Shown here piece after piece: positions 37,801-48,800 of a stretch of 64,000 bases of DNA. Position numbers and translations under genes: made by a program. A model generated the notes under the pieces. The model saw nothing but the letters and a program-made list of their open reading frames with translations. It had not been told where the DNA came from and searched no databases. The stretch is from the NCBI RefSeq assembly GCF_033568475.1, contig NC_133122.1, positions 66,487,442 to 66,551,441 on the forward strand, in the 5' to 3' direction. Positions within the stretch are counted from its first letter, which is position 1. Every line of letters begins with the position of its first letter. This DNA comes from Henckelia pumila. Its lineage: Eukaryota > Streptophyta > Magnoliopsida > Lamiales > Gesneriaceae.

Positions 37801-39386
37801 CCTTCATCATATCATATACTGTTAGAAATTGACTTGGACCTAACTCACCTCAAAATCTAGCTAAGGGGGAGATTTGCCCTTGTCCATATAAAGGGCTCCC
37901 AGGTTATTTAGTCAACCGGCGTGGGATACAAACTAAGACACCAACATGTACCTTTTAATCATCTTAGATTGTTCCTTCATCATATACCTTTTAATCCAGT
38001 GCTCCAGATTTCAAATATTGGCACTGGTATGATTCCATTTCTACCTCCTTAATATCAAATGATAAATATTTGTGGTTCGTTGTAGGAACCTCTTGGTGGT
38101 GCACATGCAGATCCTTACTGGACCTCACAACAGTTAAAAACTGCAATTGTTGAATCCATGGAAGTAAGTGGGATATTCCTCCTTTTACATTACAGTTAGT
38201 GGTTGAACGAATATTCATCAGGAGCCTAAGATGTTTCTGGTGTATACAGGAACTTGTGAAGATGGATACAGAAACACTACTAAAACACAGGGCTCAAAAA
38301 TTCCGGAAACTCGGTGGATTCCAGGAGGGGATTCCAATGGATCCCAAAAGGAAGGTCAATATGAAAAAGAAAGAAGAACCCATAGTGCAAATAAGCAAGA
38401 CCTCAGAATCGGAATTGAGGGATGAGGTAGAAAATCTGAAACTGCGGATCTTGGAAGCCAGTATATCATCCCCAGAGATTCCCGAGACAGGATTGAAAGA
38501 GATGGTAGAGAAATTAAAAAGAGAGATTGATTATGAGTATGATGAGGCTGCAAATGCTATAGGTATGGAGGACAAAATTTTGATGGTGCGAGAAGAAATT
38601 GCGAAAGCTAGGAATGTACAGGACCAGCTTGAACATCCTGCGTTGAAAGAAAAGATTGAACTGCTTAAGGAGGAGTTTGACAAAAAGCTTCCTTCAGCTC
38701 CTAATTACTCCAGCTTGAAATATAAGCTTGATATGATGAAAGAATTGTCCAAGGCTTTGAATCCCTCAAAAAGTAGCACCAACAAAGATGAAATGAGACT
38801 GGAAATAAATAAGAAATTCAGGGAACTCGTGGATCGGCCTGATATGAAACAAAAGATAGAGAGGCTGAAAGCTGAAATTTCAGAGTCGGGATTGTCAGAT
38901 GTTGGTTCAAACCAGGAGCTGAAAGAAAAGGTTTTGCAATTGAAAGAAGAGTTAGACTCTGAATTAAAGGCTGTCCTTGGCTCCATGGGATTTCAAGTGA
39001 ATCCACGTGCTGTCCCAGAAGCCAAGGCAAAAGTAGAAGCTTTCAATGAAGAAGTTAATATGATCATAGAAGACGTTGTCAGTTCATCAGGTTTGAAAGA
39101 GAAAATTGAACTGCTAAAGACAGAAGTGGCAAAAGCTGGAAATTCACAAGATCCAGACTCAAAAAGTAAGATCGAGGCTTTGGAGGCAGAACTCAGGCAA
39201 ACCATCATTGGGGCTATAAGCTCCCCAGAATTGAAAGAAAAACATGAGAAGATGGTGGCTGAGATAGCTGAAACCGCTGAATCCTCGGTAGGATCCAATG
39301 GAAGTTTGGGTGAAGAAGGTAACCAGTCTGAGAATGACAAATTACAGGCGAAAGTCAATTTGGAATCAAACCGCAGCTTTGTCTGA
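34808..39386 (+). CDS. CAC3: Acetyl-CoA carboxylase carboxyltransferase alpha subunit, plastid (accA/CAC3)
   Basis: Ten coding exons: 34808-35149, 35246-35320, 35518-35625, 35790-35950, 36198-36312, 36422-36576, 37325-37376, 37454-37522, 38086-38163 and 38250-39386, giving 763 aa. The first 50 or so residues are Ser/Ala/Arg-rich, as in a plastid transit peptide. The carboxyltransferase core follows: [24 protein letters not shown]-type block, [38 protein letters not shown] and the oxyanion/CoA loop [12 protein letters not shown] at about residues 291-302. The last exon adds a Lys/Glu-rich coiled-coil tail of about 350 residues with repeated LKEKIELLK-like segments, typical of plant alpha-CT but absent in bacteria. 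Works with plastid-encoded AccD, biotin carboxylase and BCCP to make malonyl-CoA for fatty acid synthesis. All introns look canonical; one carries a TRIM-like solo LTR. Confidence 0.96.
37820..37946 (+). repeat. TRIM-like solo LTR (fossil) in a CAC3 intron
   Basis: A 127-bp block starting TGTTAGAAATTGACTTGG and ending GACACCAACA, with LTR-like TG...CA ends. Flanking pentamers are TATAC and TGTAC (4 of 5 match). Its short length and the ATAAAGGGCTCCC segment resemble plant terminal-repeat-in-miniature LTRs. The surrounding intron has three copies of CTTAGATTGTTCCTTCATCA, two before and one after the block. Confidence 0.5.
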
Positions 39387-41229
39387 TGTACGTACACGCC
39401 ACTCACATTATCTGTCAGTTACTCAATTCCAATATATATAGTTTCCTTCCGAGTGCGTGATGAACCGTTGTTCTATAGGTGACATGTCTCATGAAATTGT
39501 GACGCGCTTGCCCGTAATTGCATCGGCAGTTAAAGAACCAGCATGCTGTGGACAACTTTCTCGAACTTCCATTTAATCTACTGCAACCCTGGATTTGTGT
39601 TGGCAAGCATATAAAGTCGATAGAGAAGATCAGCTTCTTATTCAAGCCCATTTCTTGCGTTTTGCATGTCTTGGATGTTTCCTCAAATTTTGTTACTCCA
39701 TTAAGATTATTGGCTATGTTTCGAGTAGCAGATAGACATGGAACATTAAATAAAATGACCTGAATTTTCTTTCTGGTAGCTCGTAAAGTTTGAAATTGTA
39801 ATGTCAGCCTTTAATAATCAGTGTTGTCGACTGTAACTCCGAATCCAATCGATAATCTAAATTTGAGCTTGATCATATTTGACATGTTTGAATTTCGATT
39901 GAATGCAAATCGCCCAAACGTTAATTTTTCCTTCAGTGGTTGGCAAAACTTGAAATGTGCAACTTTCAAAGCCATATCAATGAAGTATCCCCATCGATGG
40001 TCTAATGGTTTATGCTACCGAAGATGTACGCCGCCCCGTGATTTCTAGGCTTAGCTCTCTTTAAGTAACACGTCTGCATAAAAATAGGAAACAAAATATC
40101 TGAAAAGGAGGAGAAATTCCCAAAAGACATTTGATAATGTGGATTAGGGAAAAAATGTGGAGGAAAGGGAAAGCAAACATGATCATTTTTGAAAAGAAAA
40201 AGGACCCAAAATTTGCACGGAACTATCAGAAAGAATCCTCTCCTTTTCTGTTTGATGTAAAGCTGAATCACTGTAAATGTAATGCAGTTTTCTCCATATT
40301 TTGGAGTCACGCGATAGAGCTACTTTAAGAATTTATTAAGAGAATCTCAATAATCACTTATTTTTAGAGGTTGCAAACACTACCTAAGTATACTGTTTTT
40401 TTTTTAAAAAAAAATTTTAATTGTAATTATGTGGGAATAGTTGTTCCATCAAATTTCATATTCCAATTTTGTTATTCAACTTTTCATTAAGTAACCAAAT
40501 CGATAAATTTTAGATATGATGCACAATAATATAGATAGATATAGATAATCATTTTATGATTAAAAAATATGGTACATTTTGAAGACAAAAAATAGTTTTT
40601 CTATAAATCTCGCACTCAATATGAAAATTACTTGCATGCAAAGTTTGAGTCATACATAAAGGAGTAGGTCTTTTCACAATCTTTATTCGTTTGATGAATC
40701 AACCCTAATCAAACTCTACTGATACAATAAAAATTAATATTTTTTTTACGATAACTCAAGTACGAAATCTTTTTTCACGAAATTGAATTATGAGATAGTC
40801 TCTCTAAGATTTTTATTTACATAAGATTACGATTAATTGACAAATAGTTATAGTTAACATAATAAAAAAAACTCGCTTACCAAACACGCCTAAATTATGA
40901 TTAATAGACAAATAATAATTATCGTAATAAAAGCGAGTCCGTTACCAAACACGGCCTACTGACTTTCCTTTTTAGAAATGGTTGATCCCGAAGGGGATCC
41001 CATTCTACATGAGTCAGAGGCTCATTGATTCATGCGGAGGGTAAATCGAGGGATGTGCACGAGTGGTAGGAACCTGAAGGAAGGAGCACATGACCCAATC
41101 CCCAGAGCATACCTCCATAATATTTTAGCAGGAAATATGCTCCACACGAGGATCGAACCCACAACGCTGAAAAATTTCTTCCCACGTCATCTCAGATCTG
41201 CTGACTTTTTTCGTCCTTAAATACCCCAG
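39387..41229. other. Spacer between CAC3 and the capping-enzyme gene
   Basis: Begins with the CAC3 3' UTR. At about 40830-40960 a unit of roughly 65 bases containing ATTAAT-GACAAATA and TTACCAAACACG-CCT occurs twice in tandem and may derive from a MITE end. A SINE-like block lies at about 40980-41206. No protein gene is recognised. Confidence 0.5.
40980..41206 (-). mobile_element. Possible tRNA-derived SINE
   Basis: On the minus strand the block includes GTGGGTTCGATCCTCGTGTGG, containing a near-perfect Pol III B box (GGTTCGATCC, near 41150). It lies about 40-50 bases inside the presumed 5' end. The block is more GC-rich than the sequence around it and has sharp compositional edges. The A box is not clear, no target duplication was found, and the 3' tail is not defined. 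It could instead be another dispersed repeat. Confidence 0.3.
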
Positions 41230-42834
41230 CCACCCCTCGCCCCAAAGTACCCCCTTGTCCCAATTTGAAACAAACCAACTCTCGTCGTTTACCTCAAATT
41301 ACCATATTGTCCCTCCCATCCACATCTGCACTGTTTCCTTCAGCTTTACCCCTCAAATCTCACATATTTACTTCCAACAATTCCTCCAAAAACATAACCC
41401 CACTGAGCGATATATACACACAACGGCTTCCTTTGTGTTAATCAATCGAATCCCCTTTTCCCTCGATGTTTTTAATCGTATTCTCATGAATTGAATCGCG
41501 CGATCGTTGTGTCTCTCCAGTGCAGCCGGTTTTTCTGTCTAGGGTTTTTTTGGGAGTCGAAGTACGATGTGAATTTCACTCGATTGTAGGGTTTTAAGTC
41601 GTGCGGGGGATTGAAGAGCAGCCTTTTTTTTCGATTGGTTTGTCTTGAACGAGAATTCTGTTTGGCGTTGCCAAGGCTTTGGGCGGCGGAAATTTGATGT
41701 GCAGTCGTTTCGAGTTTTCTCTCTGTTTTGCTTCAGGTTGGTATCGTTTTTCGCTTTGTCGGGTTGGGGATTCATGTCCATTGCTGCTTTCAGCAATTGA
41801 CGGTTGTTTTGTTGTTAAACTTTTACATGTGTGGCATGTCCTTGCCCTTTGAAGGATGCCGTTTTAATGATTTTCTTTTTTGCTTGTGGAACTTGCGTTT
41901 CTGTTCAAGAGAATGAAATAATAGTTGCTTGTACGTTTTTTTGGTTGCAGAAGACAGTTTTCAGTTTTTGTCTATAGTCACAGAGGAAGAAAGTGTATGG
42001 TCGGAGTAATTTATTTTTTTAAAGCTTTGCATTACTGCAGCTTATGAAAATGAGAATTAACTGGAATCATGGCATTGGTGGTGACGATGATTCTCTCAAT
42101 TTTGAGAATGCAAATCACGTTGATCAACTTACTCTGATGGCCTTTTCCTCTGGGCGTTTAGTTGACATTTGTCCGTTCGTTTCGCTTTTGCTTGAAATAC
42201 TGTCTGAAGTCATGGTTGGGATGGGCTTAAATGCGATTAACTTGTGCCCGTGCCCTTGTTCTTGCCAAAATTTCACTTTGATGTTGGTTGGAGTTTATTG
42301 AATGTTTTTCAGGCTACTTTTCTTCTTTAACCTGTAATCTACTTACTCCTTGGAATCTGTATAGGATGGTAAATAATGCAAAATCGTTAATAATGCAAAA
42401 ATTCTTAGAAATACCCCCACACTACTAAAGTGTAGCCTGGAAAGGGGAGAAAAGAGTTACTGAAAGAGACAAACATACGGGATCATAATGGATTTGGGAA
42501 ATTTATTTGATGAGTTCATCTTGTCTGTATCTGAATGATTTGTTGCTTTGCTATGAAAAGAATTGCTGCAAAAGAGGCTACTTCTTAATGCGATTTTGGT
42601 AGTATTATGGTCCATGGATTATTTATTATGAGAGAAGGGGCTGTAGGTTTCTCCAGGATGTATTCGAACCATCATGCTACTGGTCAATTATGATAATGTT
42701 TTGAGGAAAGATGAGCTTACTCAGCTTACCACATATTCATTATTGTTTGCTCATGGCAAAAATTGCTAAATAATTTCTGCAGTTCCTTTGGTGCATCAGA
42801 AAATGCTTCTAATTTAATTTAAATGATTTCCAGC
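41230..42834 (+). promoter_or_regulatory. Probable promoter, 5' UTR exon and leader intron of the capping-enzyme gene
   Basis: Sequence of balanced composition at about 41230-41735 has the look of promoter plus 5' UTR (CT-rich, TTTAGGG-like GTCTAGGGTTTTTTTGGG at 41537). It could end at GCTTCAG|GTTGGT near 41736. The acceptor TTTCCAG ends at 42833, immediately before the coding start. The intron would be about 1.1 kb, and nothing else is recognised in it. Confidence 0.4.
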
Positions 42835-45800
42835 ATGGACTTGAATGCATCCCCTGAACCTGAAGACGAGGAAGTGTTTCCTGAACCACAGTTGAAAGAA
42901 GATTATGCACAAGAAGAACATGTGGGATACAATGAACATGAGGACCATGGGGAGTCTGCTGTTCAGCTTTTGCGGCGGGTATCGCTGGCTTATACTTTAT
43001 TCCTTCAATATATAATATATCCATAACTTGCAAATTTTTTCATTCGATACAAATTTGATATCTATTCTCCAGATGCACAAACTTGATAAAGCTGATTAAG
43101 TATCGTGCCAGTATTAAGATTGTACTTGTTGATACTTTTCGAACGTGCAAATTTAAGTTGTTGAGCATATTATTATTTAGGAGAAGTGGACTTATGAATG
43201 AGTATCTGTTTTTCCATTATTTATGGTGTTTTGAAACTTCATCACCATGGTACTCTACTTAAAATTATTTTGTTTTATTTCTTATAACACGGGCATGACT
43301 AGTTGATAGGTGGGGCTAAGAAGAAGGCAAATGTTATTCTTAATTTTGTTAGCACTTGGCTTGGTGAATTGCGCTTTAGCTTCTATGCCTATCTTCTTGT
43401 CAACTTTCCTTTTCTCAACTCACTCGTTCTGAAAACCTTATTGCTGGCACTATCATCTGTATATTATTTGTGTATAGTTTTTTGCTGAGTATCTTTGCAA
43501 ATTTCTTCTGGTAAAATTGTTTTGGATTTCCCATTAACGTAACTAAATTAATCAGGAGCATAGATATATAGTTCTCTTTTTCTTATGTTAAATCCTGAAT
43601 CACAGCTGCTGACATCCCACGATTTTTTGTTTTCTTTTATGTTTTTGTCTTTCATTGGACATCAGGAACGTGAGGAGAGGATTCAACGTCTTCGAAGGCA
43701 GCGGCCTGATGATAGACCTTCCTATGGATCTCACCCATATCAGAGAGATGATGGGTATCAATTGAAGAGGCAGAGACCTAATGATAAACTCCCTCCAGGT
43801 AAAATTTTAGCTTGTTATGTAACTTATGTTACAAGGATTATTTCTCTCATATTTGGTTACATGGCACCCTGTTGCAGTCAGTGCAGTGGTACCGTGTGGA
43901 GGTGAACGACTGTTTGTTGATCTTTTCCATTTTGAAAGTTTGATGAAATTGTTTGACAAACTTAAGTTTCTCATTTAAATACTTAATTGTTTGATCTTGG
44001 CATGAACAAAGACTAAAATACGGTTCGTTTGGATGGGTTTATTACATACAGTCGATTCCGTGAGCAATGTCTCTGTTTGTGGCTGGTTGCCATTTTTCTT
44101 TCCTTTTCTTCATTCTGGTCAGTATTTATTCATTTCTATATAATGGGGGTTAAGGAAGGAAGCTCACTGGGGTATTATTGTATGTTGATTTCGATCTTTC
44201 TAGCTATTTTTCTAAGAATGCTGCTGTATGCCCTCCATGCCAGTTGGGATTTGGGGGTGGGGACAGTTTTGTGAGGCTTGATATTTTTTTTAATTTTTCT
44301 ATGGACCTTTTTTGTTAGGTTTGATGTGTCTGCAACTGGTGTTTAAGTTCTCAGTCCTTTGGTGTTTCTATCATGTTTTAATTATTTCTATCATGTTTTA
44401 ATGCTATCATTTGTGTGATTTTTTAATCCGTCACATGGTAGGTTGGTTGGACTGCCCCGCGGTCGGACAGGAAATATGTGGTTTGATCCCTTCAAAAGTT
44501 CCGTTAGGTGAATCGTTCAATGACCACATTTATCCTGGTAAAAGATACTCCTACCGGCAAGTTATTCATCAACAGAGAGTTTTAGGGAGAAAGGTCAGTA
44601 ATGATATGTACTTGATATCATTTTTCATTAAAATAGATTAATCGACTAGAGCTTATGCAATTTTGGGTGCACGTGAATATTTGAATCATCTATTGAATGG
44701 TCACTGGTTTTTTTTAAGCTGTTGAAAATGTTATCCTGCCGGATAGTGATAGGCGACCCATAGATTCTTGAATTTTGATTATTTTTTTGATTAATAATAT
44801 GTTATTGTTGAATTTATTGTGTACTCACGTAATATTGTTGTGATGCATGGTTACCTGATACTAGTGATTTTCCTTTCTTGACATTTACACACGCACGTAG
44901 ACACATGCATATATGTTTTCTATTGTATCTTTCCTTCACAGTATCTTAGACATTTCACATTTTGGGTGTGCTTGGCTTGAGGGATTTGAAGTTTTGGATT
45001 TCAAATCTTTCTAATCGCTTGGATGAATTTCAAATCCACCCTTTATTAATTTATGCAGTGTTCTAAAAAGCGCGCTTAAGCGCCGATTAAGCGTGGAGCG
45101 TGGAGAAAAAGCTCCGCTTTGAAGCAAAGCGGGAAAAAAGCGGTCAAATCATAGTTTGACTGGATTAAGCGTAATTAAGCGAGCTTAAGCGTGATTAAGT
45201 GTGCTTTTTTATTTTTTTTTAATTTTTTTAATTTTGAAGGTATGTATGTTTTTTTAAATAATAAATTAGTTTTAGAATTTAGATGTATATTTTTTAAATT
45301 TTAATTATGATTAAGCATATCTGACAATGATTTGGTCAATATTTAACATTTTTTATATGGTCTAATTGCAAAAACAACTAAAGATTGTAATTTTGAGATT
45401 TTTATTATTTTATAAATATGAGAATAAATGCATTAGACTTAAATTTATCATATTTATGAATTATTTTATCTATTTATTGGTTTGAGATAATTAAAATTAC
45501 ACTAAAAATAAAAAACGCTTTTTCACGCTTAAGCCCGTATTAATCCCGCTTAAGCCTGAAAAGCTTGGAGCTTGCCATCCACGCTTCGGACCGCTTCGCG
45601 CTTTTTAGAACCTTTAATTTATGTGGATGTAGTGATAATTGTGATGGATTTGAAATACACCAAAGATGGTGTCATCTCAAATTCATACTTCATATCTTCT
45701 CCCAAATCAAATCATTCGGTCCAAGTGCAACCTATGGGAATTATCGCTCATAACATCTCTTTTTCATGTGTGTGTAACATAGCTGCAATACTTCACGGGA

Positions 45801-48800
45801 AGATCGGATGGATTTGAGTTTAGAAGTATGAAACAGCTCATTGGCATTTTGTTTCTTTAACAATTACATTGGTCAATGACGCGACTTTGATTGTCCTCCC
45901 TGCTTTTGTTTTATTTATTGACCAATCTGCACACTACTTCTTATCAATAAAATGCTTTGCCACTGCCTAGTCATGATTTGAAATTTTTACTGATTTTTTT
46001 CAGCTTGGCTTGGTAATTGATCTTACGAATTCAAGTAGGTATTATAATTTGAATGATTGGAAGAAAGAAGGTATTAAGCATGTCAAGGTTGGTAATGGTC
46101 CTCTCCTATTACCTGAACGAGGGATTGAAGTTTTAATCACACCCTGAATCATTGACTTTTTTGTTTTTTTATATTTATATTTAGATTGCTTGCAAGGGGC
46201 GTGATTCTGTGCCAGAGAATGAGGCTGTAAATAAGTTTGTTTATGAGGTAATATGCATATGGATGCATTTTTGTACATAATTTACATAATATTTTTGTTA
46301 AAATTAGTTTCCATCTCTTTACGAAAAGAACTTGGTTATTTCTACTTTCTGGATGATAGGGTGGTCGCTCAGGTGTCTTTCCTGCTAGATATTGGTGTAT
46401 GCCAATAGTTAGGGATTTTAGAACGGAAAATTTTGAATGTGTGGCTTGATAAATATCTGTTTGTTTTACAGGAAAGAAAATATGTACATTCAGACTGAAT
46501 TTTAAAATAAAAGGCTTTGCTTAGGGCTTTGATGGAGTAACGGGCCAACTAACGGCTGTTATCTTCATAAATATTCTGCTCATGAAGTTCTAGGACTGTT
46601 TGGCCTCAAATATTAATTCTCCCCTGAGTCCTTGCACCAATGTTCTACTTGGTTATAGGCTATTCATTATACACCTTTTTGGGAATGATTCTTCCTTCCC
46701 AAATGCTGCATATACTCTACAATATTCTGTGGTCTCCAAATACGCTGTTCCCGATTCTTCCTTGCCCTGAAAAGCCATTGTGAAACAACTTATGGGTTTG
46801 CCACTTGACCTGTGGATTTATGAAGCCAGAATAAAGTAATGTGCTGTTCCCATGCATCCCTACGATGAAAGCTTTGTCAAAATACTTTTAGGCAGGAAAA
46901 TTGTGGTTTTATGAAGCCAGAATAAAGTATGCACAAAACCTCTGTGCTAACGACAGCCGGTCTGATATGTCATTCATTTGCATACAAGCACATGTTCAAA
47001 TGCTTCAGATTGTAGACTGATGTCCACTTTTTAACTCCTTGTTCCTGGTTGTACTTTATATTTTTATTTTTGTGCATAAAAAATTAACTCAACTTTGTCA
47101 TACTGATTTGAGTTGGTGAAACATAAAAGAAATGGCGATATCTTTAGAGTAATTCAAAGCGAGTTCAGTGAAGCAAAATATCTTAAGTCAGAAGCACAAT
47201 CATGCTTTCTTTGTTGCAGGGTGGTGTTGTCTCTTCCGTACAGGTGTAGGCACACACAATTGACATCCCTTGCCTGATTGCCCCTTACAAATCACTTTAT
47301 CAAGTGAACTTGTGATGGGGTCAATTTTTGTGTTATGTTTAAAACTGATATAGGTGATAAGAGGTGAAAATGGGGTAGGAGATTCTAAAGAAGTTTTACT
47401 TTCAAAGCGTTTGTTTTCAACATCTAGGTTTTATCAATTTTTATAGTAAAATAATATCAGCATGTTAAGTTTTAGTATTGTTAATTATGTATGGTTATTG
47501 ACCAATGGACTTGATTCATGGGTATGCCCATGCTTCTACTCATCCTTTGAAATTCATAGTTCTATTATTCGATTCATCAGGTTTCACAATTTATTGCGAG
47601 GCAAAAGCAACCAAAAAAGCATATTCTCGTTCATTGCACACATGGGCATAATCGCACTGGATTTATGATTGTTCACTATCTTATGCGGTCACGGTCTATA
47701 TCCGTCACTCAGGTAAGCTGATTGCCATCTGATCATCTCATGTTCATTTGGTAAAATTGAAATAATGATGCTTGAAGTTTGTTTCTGTCGTTGCAGGCAA
47801 TCAGAATATTTTCTGATGCACGCCCACCGGGTATATACAAAAAAGACTATATCGATGCATTGTACAATTTTTATCATGAGAAGAAGCCAGATATGGTTGT
47901 TTGTCCTCCAACTCCAGAGTGGAAAAGATCTTCTGATTTTGATCTGAATGGTGATGCAATTCCAGACGATGACGACGATGATGGAGATTCTGCAGCTCCT
48001 TTAGATGTTTGTATTTTTTTTAAGTAAAAACTATATGTTTAAAATGGTCTTTGGTGCACTTTTATACATCGATGCATTGAAGTGAAACCAGTCCCTTTAA
48101 CCATTAACATCATGTTAATATTTAGGGGAATCAGGAGGCACAGTTGATTTTGACGAATGATGATATTTTGGGAGATAAAATCCCTAGTGACCAAGAAACA
48201 ATGCTGAGGCAATTCTGCTATCAGTCTTTGAAGTTGTCTGGAGGGGTAGGTTTGTTGGTATTATCTCATTTTCAATTTATTACATCTGCCTAGCATTTTC
48301 TGAAGTTTATTGTAGTAGTGCTTGATCTTTCAACGTTTTTTTTTTATATTTTTTGAAAAACAATGTTTTTTATTGTTACCTGTGCTATGTGTGGGGATGC
48401 TGTATCCTTTCCTTCTGTTTCATTAGGTTGATTGTCATGTTTATTTTCATTTTCTACAGGTTAGAGGACCTCAGCATTTCCCTGGATCACATCCAGTTTC
48501 TCTTAGCAGGTCTCAGGTTTTATCCAATTATTTTGTGCAGGAAAAAAATATAAATAACCTGTATTAACTTGCCTTTCTTATTTTCAGTTTATTACGTCTT
48601 GCACTAGTCTAGCTGTGTAATTTTTTTAAGCAGCTGTGCAATTGCTATAAGCCTATAACTGCGACATGTTAATATATATTTCTTCTAGTGCACAGGCTTT
48701 TGAACATGGAACTTTTTATGTATGCTTTGTACTTTAAGACATTATTCTGTGGACGTGCGAGGCTAAGGTTAAAAGTTACCATTGCGTTTTAATGGTCATG

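Noticed and set aside
38993-39406. Minus-strand open frame across the CAC3 last exon
   Set aside because: Antisense shadow of the Lys/Glu-rich coiled-coil coding sequence.
39990-40060. GATGGTCTAATGGTTTATGC resembling a tRNA A-box
   Set aside because: No B-box or cloverleaf follows within the right distance.
42823-42834. Upstream in-frame ATG of the capping enzyme (four residues longer)
   Set aside because: It lies before the TTTCCAG acceptor ending at 42833, so it is probably intronic; family proteins start MDLNASP.
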